NCBI RefSeq assembly: GCF_026210795.1
Contig: NC_089447.1
Location: forward strand, 1,366,501-1,430,500
Length of the DNA stretch: 64,000 nt
Direction of reading: 5' to 3'
DNA from: Rhizophagus irregularis
Lineage: Eukaryota > Glomeromycota > Glomeromycetes > Glomerales > Glomeraceae
Shown here: positions 1 through 10,173 of the stretch, piece after piece
How positions within the stretch are numbered: position 1 is the first letter of the stretch
Layout: every line of letters starts with the position of its first letter
Translations under genes and position numbers: made by a program
Notes under the pieces: model-generated
Told to the model about the DNA's origin: nothing
The model's database searches: none
Seen by the model: the letters and a program-made list of their open reading frames with translations, nothing else

Positions 1-140
1 CAATTTTGCAATCAGCTGTAAGGAATTGAATAAACAGATTTTTAACTTGATTTTTTACTAGTTTTTGAAAAATTCAAAATATCAAATTTTTAAATTAAAA
101 AATCATAGGGTGGTCTTACAATTTTGCAATCAGCTATAAT
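1..140. repeat. MITE ends, fragmentary
   Basis: Two copies of a terminal motif containing ACAATTTTGCAATCAGCT lie at the window edge (ending at 21) and at 112-140. The second closes a stretch (22-140) that aligns with the right half of the complete element at 347-598. The left parts are outside the window or lost. No coding sequence is visible. Confidence 0.6.
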
Positions 141-346
141 TGATAAATTATTTGCAAAAAATATCTATAATGAAGAGAATGTATCTAATATAGATAGTAA
201 TATGATATAATAGATGATTTGCAAGGTCAATAATATTTATTAAATTTACACAAGTCAAAGAGGCGCAATTATTGCAGAATTTACCATTTTCCATTAAGGA
301 CAATTGTGACACTATAGCGCGAAATTTTTGAATAATTTTAAGACAA

Positions 347-598
347 TTATAGCTGATTGCAAAATTGTAAGACCACTCTATGATTTTTAATTTGCTGTTT
401 ATTCAACTCCTTAAATAAAAATAGAAATATATCATGATTCAATATAAATAAATTACTTTATTAATTTTAAGGAGTTAAAGTTATTACCAAAATAGGTATA
501 ATAAACTTGCTTTTTTACTAATTCTTAAAAAATTCAAAATATCAAATTTTCAAATTGAAAATCATAGGGTGGTCGTACAATTTTGCAATCAGCTGTAA
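347..598. mobile_element. MITE, 252 bp, CAATTTTGCAATCAGCT family
   Basis: The two ends are inverted repeats: the left end reads TTATAGCTGATTGCAAAA and the right end is its near-perfect reverse complement. Similarity between the arms extends about 45 bp inward. There is no open frame, so this is a non-autonomous DNA transposon. I could not define a clean target duplication. The flanks (140-346 and 599-840) are AT-rich with short recurring phrases such as AATTTAGTGATAA and contain no gene I can see. Confidence 0.7.
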
Positions 599-840
599 GT
601 AATAATTTAGTGAAATTTTAGGATAATTTTAGACATAACATTTTCAAAGATAATTTAGTAATAATTTAGTGATAACAGTTCAACAATTTTGTACAATTGA
701 GTGTAAACGTAGCATATTTATGACAATTAAACAACAATTTAGTGATAATGGTTTTGATAATTTTGTACAATTGAATATATTAAAACGGGTTTGATAATTT
801 TAGACAATTAAGTGTAAACATAGCCTTTAACATTTTATTT

Positions 841-1176
841 ATCAAAATGAGTCAAACGACTACAGAAAAATGTATAATTTATGACAAGTAGCAGGAAGAA
901 AAGTAGAGAATTATGAATCTTCTCTTCAAGCTGTATTTAGAGACATATTTTTATTTAATAATCCAGCTTTTAATTGTGATGTATATTTAACTAAAGTATC
1001 TGATTATCAAGAATTACAACGAACAGAACCTGAAAAACAAGGAGCTTGGACAATTACCTCCTTTGAACAATTCCAATTTATGGCAAAATATAATGAACTG
1101 ACTCCAATATTAGTTAATTATTATGACACTATCCTTAACCAATTGATTAAAGAAGAGCCAGCATATCTAAATCAAA
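841..1176 (+). pseudogene. Ty3 copy A: Nudix-like region, 5' fragment
   Basis: The translation, with frameshifts, matches residues of about 65-177 of the Nudix-protease protein at 18885-19709, including phrases such as FNCDVYLTKVSDYQELQRTE and GAWTITSFEQF. Compared with that copy, about 18 codons are missing exactly over the second half of the Nudix box (the R/K-E-x2-E-E part), so the hydrolase motif is destroyed here. The frame is cut at 1177 by a palindromic element and resumes at 4076. Confidence 0.8.
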
Positions 1177-1421
1177 CCCTATGAAAAGTCTTTATACTTA
1201 AAATATACTTAAAATAAGTATCAATTTTAATTCACGATATACTTATAATATACCTAAAATGTATCTAAAATACTTTTAAAATATACTTTTAATGTACTTG
1301 TTTTTGTCCAAGTACTTAAATTATATTTAAAATATACTTAAACTAAAATTTAAGTACAATATAAGTGTATTTTTTGCATGTTTAAAATATTCTTAAAATG
1401 TGCTTAAAATATACTTAAATT

Positions 1422-1598
1422 TATACATGCTGCCCAAATTATTTTGGGATGCCATAATTATAATTTGGGATGTTGTAATTCATTCAATTTATATATAATT
1501 TACTATGTAAAGTGCCAAGATAATTTGGGATGTCATAATTGAATTTGGGATTTTACTTATAATTACGGCAGCCCAAAATAATTTGGGTGGCATGTATA
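1422..1598. mobile_element. hAT-type MITE, 177 bp, TATACATGC family copy 1
   Basis: The ends are TATACATGC and GCATGTATA, flanked by an exact 8-bp target duplication CTTAAATT (1414-1421 and 1599-1606). Internally it has repeated CCCAAATTATTTTGGG-like palindromic phrases. An 8-bp duplication is typical of the hAT superfamily. It sits near the centre of the surrounding palindrome. A second copy of identical length, in the opposite orientation, is at 17533-17709. Confidence 0.85.
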
Positions 1599-1705
1599 CT
1601 TAAATTGAAATTTAAGCACATTTTAAGAATATTTTAAACATGCAAAAAAAACACTTATATTGTACTTAAATTTTAGTTTAAGTATATTTTAAATATAATT
1701 AAGTA

Positions 1706-3914
1706 CAGTCGCCACTGGCTATAACGAACCTTCTGTTCCAAGAGATTTGGTTCGGTATATAATGAATTCGATATGTAATATTTGTGTTATATACCGAACT
1801 GTTCGGTATATAAATTTTATCCAATAAAATTATAGATCATGATATTTTATAATTATTTTAATTTTATAACGTACTACAGTAATACAATTTTATTTAATTT
1901 TGTGCGACAATATTAACTTTAACGTTTATTCAAATAACATTATTGTATCGAAAGTAATGAAGATCAACCTGTTTTAAATTTTTTACAATCAATACCTTCA
2001 CTTTTTTATGCAATCTCCTTAAAATTTTCAACTCTTCATTTACTTCCCCGAATTCTGGTCCTTGTTCATATGGTTTTATCTATAGCCTTTTCTACCTCTG
2101 TTGGACTTATTTTCTCCATTATATGCGTTAATTCAATCTCATCCACCACATTTTCCTCTTCCCTATTTGCATTTCGAATAGTATCAACTATTTCATGATC
2201 AGTAAGCCCACCCTCTGGTATCTCGTCCTCAATATGAAGATATTCATATGCATTAAGATCACTTTTTGGAAACTGAGAAATCAACACCTCAAGTTCATTG
2301 ATTTCTATATCAAAACTAAAAAAAGAATTGATTTTAAGAGTTAATTAAAAATATTTAAAATTCAAATAGTATATTAAAAAAATTTATACCTATCAGAAAG
2401 TACCGAATCATTATCATCAGATAATTCTTCAAATTCATCACTTTGTGGGAGGATACCTGTTTTCTTCCAACAGTTTGAGATAGTTTGAGAAGTTACCATT
2501 GACCATGCTTCAGCCGCATTCTGGAGAGCATCATAAATAGTATAATCTGCAAGTTCTTCCACAATACCATCCTGCATATCATCATATGCATTAATCCAAT
2601 TTTGAAGAAAGAGACGTTTGTAATGGCACTTGAATGAATGAATTATTCCTGCATCACAAGGTTGAAGTTTAGTAGTAGTGTTTGGTGGAAGGAATTTTAC
2701 ATCTATACTATCCAACTTTTCTTGAGTTTCATCTAAAATAATATGTACTGGAGCGTTATCAACTAAAAAAACAATTTTTCAATTTTTTTTTCTCATTATT
2801 TCATTGAGTTTAAGGAGAATATCATTGAAAATGCTAACTTGCATCCATGCTTTTTTATTCCAAAAATAATGAACTGGAAGATTTTTATGATTAATATTTT
2901 TCATGACACGAGGTGTTTTGTATTTATGAATAAAGGTTAATGTCATTTTTTCACTACCAGTTGCATTTGTTGCACAAAATATTGTAACTCGGGATTTTTC
3001 TTTTTTATGGCCTGATAAAGAATTGCGTGCCAAAACTCTAGAAGGTTCCATCTTCCAGAATAGGCCAGTTTCATCGCCATTCCAAATGTCTTCAGGATTA
3101 TAAGTTGTAAGGAACTGCTGAAGAGCAAGACGATCTCTTTCTATTGATTTAGCAGAAGGTGCACTTTCAGCCTCACCCTGCTTTTTAAACTGACGCAAAC
3201 CATGCCATTTTTTAAAGCCACCTAACCAACCCTCTGAATGATGAAAATCTTCTATAGAAAACTGTTCAGCAAAATAACTTGCCTTCATTTTTAAGATATT
3301 GCCATCAATATCTTGTTTAGTATTAAGTGCATTATCAACCCAAAGGCCGAGCGTGTCTTCAAGTTGAGGCCACTTTGGTCCACGAAATTTTTTAACATTC
3401 TCTTGACTTTCTGTAATTGTAAGCCAACGTTCACTCTCTTTCAAAATGTCAGTAATTGTTGACTTTCCAACGTTATATTTTTGCGCAAGTTCAACATTTT
3501 GAATGCACGGATCTCTTTCCTTCATTTCACAAATCTCGCGCTTTTGACCAGCGGAAAGGTTAACTCTCTTTCTTTTTGTTGACATTATCAGTATTTTTGA
3601 AAATTTATCCGAAACTAAACGGAAAAAAATTTTTCCGGTAAAACTGTACAACGCGACTAACGATAACGCGTTCATACTTTTATATTATTAATTAAAGTCA
3701 CGTGACAGTTCGTTATACTAAATATGTAATTGATATACTTGGGCTGGTTACAATAAGTTCAGATGCGATATATGGTAATTTATTATGTGATTTCGTTACA
3801 TCCAGTGTGATTAATTATAGAAAAATCGGTTCTGTGGGACTTGGTTCAGTACAAACAGTTTTCAGTACAAACAGTTTTCGGTACAAACAGGTTCGTTATA
3901 ACCAGTGGCGACTG
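1706..3914 (-). mobile_element. pogo/Tigger-type DNA transposon
   Basis: Terminal inverted repeats start CAGTCGCCACTGG and continue for about 25 bp, bounded on both sides by a TA duplication (1704-1705 and 3915-3916). This is the target preference of the Tc1/mariner/pogo group. The element carries one transposase gene on the minus strand. It lies inside the right arm of the palindromic element 1177-4075, so it arrived after that element. Confidence 0.88.
1930..3585 (-). pseudogene. Tigger-type (CENP-B-like) transposase, one stop and one frameshift
   Basis: Cut-and-paste transposase. From the ATG at 3585 it shows a CENP-B N-terminal helix-turn-helix (MSTKRKRVNLSAGQKREIC, then a Gly-Lys-Ser-Thr recognition region), a second Tc5/CENP-B-type DNA-binding domain, and a DDE_1 catalytic core with Asp in GDETGLFW, Asp in LVDNAPVH and Asp in QPCDAGII. 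A single in-frame TGA (2779-2781) separates the first and second Asp. A GT-AG intron (2316-2389) joins the core to a C-terminal tail in frame. Near 2070 a frameshift moves the last residues to another frame, which ends at 1930. The damage is light, so the copy is fairly young. A longer start at 3675 is possible but would add a non-conserved leader. Confidence 0.85.
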
Positions 3915-4075
3915 TACTTGGACAAAAAACAAGTACATTAAAAGTATATTTTAAAAGTATTTTAGATACATTTTAGGTATATTATAAATATATCGCGTAT
4001 TAAAATTGATACTTATTTTAAGTATATTTTAATAAAATTTTAAGCATATTTTAAGTATAAAAACTTTTCATAGGG

Positions 4076-5279
4076 AAAATGAAAGAGCTGAAGAAACCTT
4101 ATACGGGAAAGCAATTATATACAAACAACCTGTTAATGTTTTAATAGACTCAGGAGCTGTAGGCTGCATTATTTCTAAACGATTCCTAGAAAAAGTTAAT
4201 AAAGAAATTGAGTTACCTATGAATATTAAAATCATTGATATAACAGAACAAAAATCTTTGCCACAAGGAAGATTCAACAAGTTTCAGTACAAATAAGAGA
4301 TATCAAAGTCTATGTCAATATGATAGTCACAAATTCAGCTGAATGGTTAAAAAATGTTAATGCAAACATTGATTATGGGCAGAATACTATTACCATTAAA
4401 TACAATGGAATCTAACAACAAATTCCTGTCACCTGTTCACAAAAATTGAACCTTACTAGATATACAGTTATTAATCCAGTCGAGTTAGAAAATACTATAG
4501 CAGTTCTATTTTATAAGGCAGAAATAACCAAAGATACTTTTCAAATTAATGATAAAGTTTATAAGCTGAAAATTTGTGCAGAAAATCTCAGCCAAGAAAC
4601 TGCCCATGGGCGAAATCTGCCCATGATCACTCAGGGTATTAGAATATATTAAACAACAAAATCATAACAGCACTGGTGTAATTAACAATAAAGGGCCAGG
4701 AAAATGTTTATGTAAAACATTAGAAAATTAGAAAATTTGTGACAATTGTTGAATAGTTCAAGAGGATTGGGATATTTATCACATGATGCAAGAATCAGAA
4801 GTTCTAAATATATCTAATATTCAATTAGAAGCAGAAAAGGTTGTACCAATTGGAAAATTGGAGAAAACTCCAGAAAGGGAACATATTATTATCACTGAAG
4901 AAGTGCGAAACAAGGACTAATAGAACCTTCAACCAGCCTATGGTTATTTCCAGTGGTGGTAGTCACCCTATCAAAATATAAATATGACATTATATATCAG
5001 AAAGGAACTACATGCAAATACTGATATTCAAAAGAACTCAATCCAATATATTTATCAAAATAATACTTTATTTAGAAAAACAAAAGACGGTATAAGAAAA
5101 GTAATTCTATATAAACAAGTAGAACCTATTTTATATCATTTTCATACAGATATGAGCAGTGCTCATTTAGGAATAGATGCTATAATTGGAAAATCAAAGA
5201 CCAATATTATTGGCCATACTTGTGATATTTGTCAAAGAAGAGGACCTATCAATCAGTGAGAAGAACTGATACCAATACT
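4076..5279 (+). pseudogene. Ty3 copy A: protease, spacer, and RNase H/integrase zinc fragments
   Basis: The frame resumes with the aspartic protease; here the active-site motif is the canonical D-S-G-A (near 4149), followed by GCIISKRFLEKVNK. After a frameshift comes the protease-RT spacer, with a conserved C-x-C ... C-x2-C segment (about 4695-4750), and the first residues of RT (LIEPSTS...FPVVVV). The sequence then jumps directly to the end of RNase H (YKYDIIY) and the H2C2 zinc region of integrase (CDICQRRGP). About 1 kb of pol is deleted. It ends at 5279, where a hAT-like element is inserted. Confidence 0.8.
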
Positions 5280-6873
5280 TAAAGATGGTGCCGCAAATAA
5301 GTAATTGCAGAATATTTGCGATATGTGATATTGCTGAATATTGCAGATTTTGAAGTCTATATATCTGCAATTCCGCAATTCGTATTTAGACGCAATTCCG
5401 CAATTTTTCTGCAATTCCACAAATGATCTGCAATTTCATAATTAATTGCGGAATTGCAGATTATTTGTGGAATTGACTAATAAAGAAACTGATTTCTTCT
5501 TATTACTAAAAGTAAAAAAAAATCAGTTTTTCATTAATAAAATTTTTTTAAAAAAATCATTTATTTTTTAGAAAAAACATACCAGCTGGTTAATTCGACA
5601 GTTATTAATATTAATAGTTAATGATCTGGATTAGATTATCAGATAGCATAGTACAAATTCTTATTGCGTTGCATAATTTTAAATTTTTTTTTTCATTTTA
5701 AAAAAACAAAAAAACAACACCATTTTTTTTTTGTAAATTCTGGCCTGGAACTTGGAATGGAGACTGGTGAGTATTTTAAGAGGAAGATGCGGAAGGGTTT
5801 TTTTTTTTTGTTTTTTTTTATGTAAAAACGTTTATTAACATTCTTTTATTACTTCTTTTTTTGTGAGTAATTTAAAGGGAGAGGAAGGAGTTTTTTTTTT
5901 TTTTTTTATGTAAGAACGTTTATTAATGTTCTTTTACTTTTTTTTGTAGATTTTGGCCTGGAACTTGAAAATAGAGACCGATAGGTGTTTCTAAAGAGGG
6001 AAGCAGAGGTTTTTTATGTTTTATTTATGTAAGAACATTTATTAATATTCTTTTACTTCTTTTTTTTTGTAAATTCCAGTCTGGAACTTAGAAATGGAGA
6101 CCGGTGAGTATTTTAAAGGGAGGAGCGGGTTTTTTTTATTTTTTTTATGTAAGAACATTTATTAACGTTCTTTTACTTCTTTTTTTGTAGATTCTGGCCT
6201 GGAACTTGTAAAAGGAGGGGAAGCAGTTTTTTTTGTTTTTTTTTATGTAATAACGTTTATTAACGTTCTTTTACTTCTTTTTTTTGTAGATTCTGGCCTG
6301 GAACTTAAAACTTGAGACTGGTGAGTATTTTAAAGGGGTGAGTGGGTTTTTTGGTTTTTTATGTAAGAACGTTTATTAACGTTCTTTTACTTCTTTTTTT
6401 TTGTAGATTCCGGCCTGGAACTTGTAAATGGAGACCGGTGAGTATTTTAAAGGGAGAGCGGGTTTTTTTATTTTTTTATGTAAGAATGTTTATTAACGTT
6501 CTTTACTTCTTTTTTTTTGTAGATTCTGGCCTAGGTATTTCTAGAGGTGAAGCGGGGTTTTTTATGTTTTTTTATGTAAGAACGTTATTAACGTTCTTTC
6601 ACTTTTTTTTTGTAAATTCCAGCCCAGAACTTTGATTTGTATTATTAAGTTCGTCATTATTGTCTGTGTTTGATTTAGTTTTTGGCGTAGTTGCGCCATT
6701 TCAGAAATTATGGTTTATTGTTTCTAATAAATAATAAATAAATAAATTTATTAAAAAATTTTTTTTTGATTAAATTTATATTTATAAAACTGGTGTGTTT
6801 TTTATTAAATTATTATTAGAAAAAAATTTAATTATCAGCCAATCAGAATTGCGGAATTGCGGGCCCATCCTTA
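5280..6873. mobile_element. hAT-like non-autonomous element, 1594 bp, TAARGATGG termini
   Basis: It starts TAAAGATGGTGCCGC and ends GGGCCCATCCTTA, flanked by 8-bp duplications CCAATACT (5272-5279) and CCAATACC (6874-6881); the uninterrupted Ty3 sequence has a single copy. The first 200 bp and the last 30 bp carry short GCAATTCCGCAATT-type phrases, and the middle is a tandem array (see next entry). No transposase is present. The same terminal motif marks the elements at 14869-15753 and 34681-35549. Confidence 0.85.
5733..6640 (+). repeat. Tandem array of exon-like/intron-like units of about 90-125 bp
   Basis: Eight to nine imperfect head-to-tail units. Each complete unit has a 31-nt block beginning ATTCTGGCCTGGAACTT and ending GGAGACCG, then GTGAGTATTTT, a G-rich stretch, a T-run, the palindrome AAGAACGTT-TATT-AACGTTCTT, and a pyrimidine tract ending TTTTGTAG. 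Read on the plus strand, every 31-nt block is bounded by a textbook 3' splice site and 5' splice site. For example, block 6407-6437 is followed by an intron-like 6438-6522. Some units have lost the block or the donor. Long open frames here are translations of the repeat and not genes. Confidence 0.8.
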
Positions 6874-6944
6874 CCAATACCAGTTAAGGGACCCTTTTAT
6901 AGAATAGGAATTGATATTAAAGGACCATTACCAATTACCAGTAG

Positions 6945-7851
6945 CATATGGGCTGATTTGTTTACTCTGCATTAAAAAGAGTTATTGAATTGATCTTCAC
7001 AATTTTTGTTACTCAAAATTGTTTTGTAATACCAAAAAATCATCTGATTGATGATCACTTGATTAAATAATAAGTTGAGCAAAAATTTAAATTTGCGAAA
7101 CTTAAATTATTAAATGTAAAAGAGCTGTGAAAAAACCCATTTCACTAATAAAAAATCCATTTCTCATATATATGGAATTTTTAACATATATTATTAAAAA
7201 GTAAGTATATTTTAATAAAATATAATCTTAGTAGCTATAAATGTTTATAAAAGTATAATAAAAATATCATATAAAAGATGGTATCATAATAGATATTTTC
7301 AAACAATAAAAATAATTATTTTATGTCAGAGTTTGTATTACCATCATTAAACGCAAATATATCAAGATTCACTGATCTGTTTTCTATAATTTTAGACTTG
7401 TTGGAAAGCCCTTGTTCTGGACTTTATAGGCGAAAAAAGAGCTCGTTGATTGAATCATTAGATCCGGAGATATTTACGTTTAAAGTTGAGGTACGAACTT
7501 TTTAACATGCTTAAATGCAAATATCTTGGGATCCACTGATTCATTTTTTATAAATTTAGGCTCTTTGGAAAGCCCTTGATCTGGTCTATATGAACGAAAA
7601 AAGAGCTTGCCGATTGGATTATTGGATCTGGAGATATTTACGTTTAAAGTTAAAATACAAATTTTTAACATATATAGTAAATGCTAAGAATTATATTAAT
7701 TTAAAAAAAATATTTACCAATTTATAGTAAACATTAAATAAAAATTTTTTAATACTCATCTCCAATTTACTGTATATTATATAATATTTTGTATAATAAA
7801 AATGTAATAAAATCAATATTTTAATTAAAGGTAGACAAATCAACCCATATG
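6945..7851. mobile_element. TIR element with CATATGGG ends and an internal duplication
   Basis: The ends CATATGGGCTGATTTGT and ACAAATCAACCCATATG are inverted repeats with one mismatch in 17. The element separates Ty3 integrase sequence that is contiguous in the other copy. Inside, about 7345-7505 and 7512-7675 are two direct copies of a segment of about 170 bp (shared phrases include TTGGAAAGCCCTTG and GGAGATATTTACGTTTAAAG). No gene is recognisable. I see no clear target duplication. Confidence 0.65.
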
Positions 7852-7864
7852 GTGAAAATAAATA

Positions 7865-9095
7865 CACTATCTAGACAAAAGTAGTGGACCTCATATTTTT
7901 ATTAATTACTTTAAAACGTACATAATAATTGGGGTCAAAATTTAAACTATTATTAGGTTAACTATATATAATTTATCCAGCGTGACATGCTTTCAATTAA
8001 ATTTGTTAAAATGTACTTCAGAATTCCATTCTTCATGCAAAGCATATTCCAATTCCCTCATATTTTTGCAGGTTTGGGACATCCTCTAATGCGCCTTTCC
8101 AGCTCTGACCATAAGTATTCAATAGGATATAGGTCAGGTGACTGACTTGGCCAATTTTCCAAGATTTTTATTTTTTTTGTTTCAATCCATTTTTTAACAT
8201 TTTTAGCAGTGTGAACTGGAGCATTGTCATCTTGAAATAAATAATTTTTTCCATTAAAATTATTATCAATTAATGAAAGTAAATGTGACTCAAGTATTTG
8301 AATATAATTTTGATGGTTCATTTTTCCATCAATTTTTACCAGCGGCCTTAATCCTTTTCCCGAAAAACAACCCCACATCATTACGCCTCCACCACCATGT
8401 TTTATTGAAGGGACCATGTTTTTAATATTGAATCTTATTCCAGAAGTTCTCCAAACACGACCTGGACCATCATTTTTAAATATTGTAAAGCGGCTTTTAT
8501 CACTCCAAATAACTGACTTCCATTTCCTAACAGACCAGTCTTTTTTTTCAATACACCAGTTTAAACGATTTTCTCTTTGTTTATCGTTAAAAAAAAAAAT
8601 ATTAAGCTCATACAAATTTTTTCTTATAGTCCTAGTAGAAACTTGCATTTCAGTTTTTTTTGAAATTCATTCTTTATTTATTTGTTCAGCTGACTGGTAA
8701 CTATTGGTTTTAACAATTTTTTTAACGTTTTTTGGTGTTCACAATTTAAAAGTCTTGGGCGCCCACTTTGTGGCTGAGTTTCAAAACTTTTTTCTTCACA
8801 AAAGGCTTTAATAGTTCGGAGAACTGTTGTCTTAGAAAAGCTTTTGTGACTCCACCCTTAAATAAGCCAATAATTTGGTTGTGTTCAGCCTCAGATAAAT
8901 CGGACATAGCATTAAGTAGTACAAAATCCTATTTTGTTGATTCCAGTTGAGATTTGTTTATAAATAAAGTAATGATTACATCATTGTTTATATAGAACAT
9001 AAATTACCACGTGTAAAAATTACAGCCCAAATTATTATGTACAGTTCTGAGAATTGAGCTAAAATATAAGGTCTGCTACTTTTGTCTAGGTAGTG
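7865..9095 (-). mobile_element. Tc1-type mariner element
   Basis: The terminal inverted repeats begin CACTATCTAGACAAAAGTAG (left) and CACTACCTAGACAAAAGTAG (right, reverse complement), and are flanked by TA at 7863-7864 and 9096-9097. The length of 1,231 bp is normal for the family. It carries one damaged transposase gene on the minus strand. It inserted into the Ty3 integrase sequence just beyond the CATATGGG element. Confidence 0.88.
8058..8920 (-). pseudogene. Tc1-like transposase, broken N-terminus
   Basis: The open part (8058-8648) has the DD34E catalytic core of the Tc1 family: Asp in VIWSDKSRF, Asp in FQDDNAPVHTA, and the P-I-E-Y-L-W motif with the catalytic Glu. The upstream helix-turn-helix region is still readable (starting near MSDLSEAEHNQIIGLF, then SGRPRLLN) but is broken by a frameshift near 8845 and an in-frame TGA near 8671, so no functional protein can be made. 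The catalytic residues themselves look intact. Confidence 0.88.
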
Positions 9096-9474
9096 TATAT
9101 TATTGTCACCATGGATTATTTTACAAAATGGCCAGAAGCAAGAGCAATATCCAATATTAAAGCAGAAACAGTAGTTAAGTTTATTAATAAAGAAATTATT
9201 TGCAAACATAGAGTTTCACAAGAAATACTATCAGATAGAGGAATGTTATTTATGAAATGATTTAATCAAACAATTGGTGAATGTATAGCAAAATCAGTTT
9301 GAGATAATAATAAGGAATGGGATCAATTAATTGATGCAGTACTCTTGGCATATTAAACAAAAAAATATAACACTACAGGAAAAACATCATTCTATTTAAC
9401 TTATGGATGAGAAGCAACTTTACCAATTGATCTAAAAATTCCATCACAAATATCTCAAAATAAAAAGGATAGTA
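9096..9474 (+). pseudogene. Ty3 copy A: integrase core fragment
   Basis: It matches the integrase core of the other copy (YFTKWPEARAISNIKAETV, then ILSDRG) but lacks the segment between the second Asp motif and the NQTIGE region, including the catalytic Glu, and has several stops. It continues to the ISQNKK-like phrase, where an unclassified insert begins. Confidence 0.8.
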
Positions 9475-10080
9475 CTCCTATCAGGTCAGGTTTTGAGGAA
9501 ATATTCAACCCAATCTGAATAAAAAAATATAAAACTTGGATTTATTTTGGTCTCATATTTTTGCAACCTGACCTTTGACTCTTTGACTTGACAAAGTATA
9601 ATTTAACTCGTATAACCCAGGTTAGATCCAAACATTTAAGTAAAATGGGTACTAACTTATATTATGTGAGATTTTTTTATAATAATAACAAAACTAATTT
9701 CCTTTTATTTGAAAAAAAGGTGACTTAGTAATTAACCACTAGTAGCCACCTGAAATTTGTATCATGAATAGTTATACAAAACATGTAATATTAGCTCTTA
9801 TTTTTAAAATACGAATTTTGAACCTGGTTTAATATAATAAAAGTCAAAGAATTGGGCAAAATAATTAGCAGATATTTAAATCAAAGATAAATTGGAATTC
9901 TAAAGCTATCTGGTCGATCTGGGTCAAACCTGAATCAAGGAAATTTATAACCTGACTCAGCGGGTCAGGTCATGCAAGTCATGTGGGTTACGAGTCATTA
10001 AAAATCGTTAGTACTGATCTGATTTAAAAGTCAAGTCAGGTTAAATTAACCCAGGTCGACTCATATCATTTATTAGAAAC
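9475..10080. other. Unclassified insert rich in AGGTCA/TGACCT phrases
   Basis: This 0.6 kb interrupts Ty3 sequence that is continuous in the other copy (30,240-30,420). It contains many short phrases such as TCAGGTCAGG, AACCTGAC and AACCCAGGT in both orientations. No coding frame, clear terminal repeats or target duplication are seen. It could be a decayed non-autonomous transposon. Confidence 0.4.
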
Positions 10081-10173
10081 TTGGCTTAAAATAATTTCTC
10101 AGCAAAATTAGAAAATAAGTGGATAGGACCTTATTTTTTTCACAAAGTACTTAATGATAATATTTATAAACTT

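Larger units (their letters stand above)
1177..4075. mobile_element. Palindromic TIR element, carrying two nested insertions
   Basis: The ends are CCCTATGAAAAGT... and its reverse complement ...CTTTTCATAGGG. Outside the nested parts (1422-1598 and 1706-3914) the whole element is one long imperfect palindrome made of phrases such as AAGTATATTTTAAG, so a single strand could fold into a hairpin of over 200 bp. It has no gene of its own. It interrupts the Ty3 Nudix/protease frame. Comparison with the intact frame suggests a duplication of about 3 bp (AAA), but the A-run makes this uncertain. Confidence 0.75.

Noticed and set aside
2779-2781. TGA in the Tigger transposase as selenocysteine or programmed readthrough
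   Set aside because: There is only one copy here, the gene also has a frameshift near its end, and it lies in decayed DNA; simple mutation is enough.
3702-3941. Plus-strand open frame of 79 codons in the Tigger end region
   Set aside because: It crosses the terminal repeat of the Tigger into the palindromic element, so it cannot be an old gene.
6342-6635. Open frame of 97 codons on the plus strand
   Set aside because: It is a translation of the tandem repeat (Phe-rich from T-runs) and has no independent support.
9475-10080. Many AGGTCA-like half-sites suggesting a hormone-receptor enhancer
   Set aside because: Fungi lack such receptors; the phrases belong to a decayed repeat.
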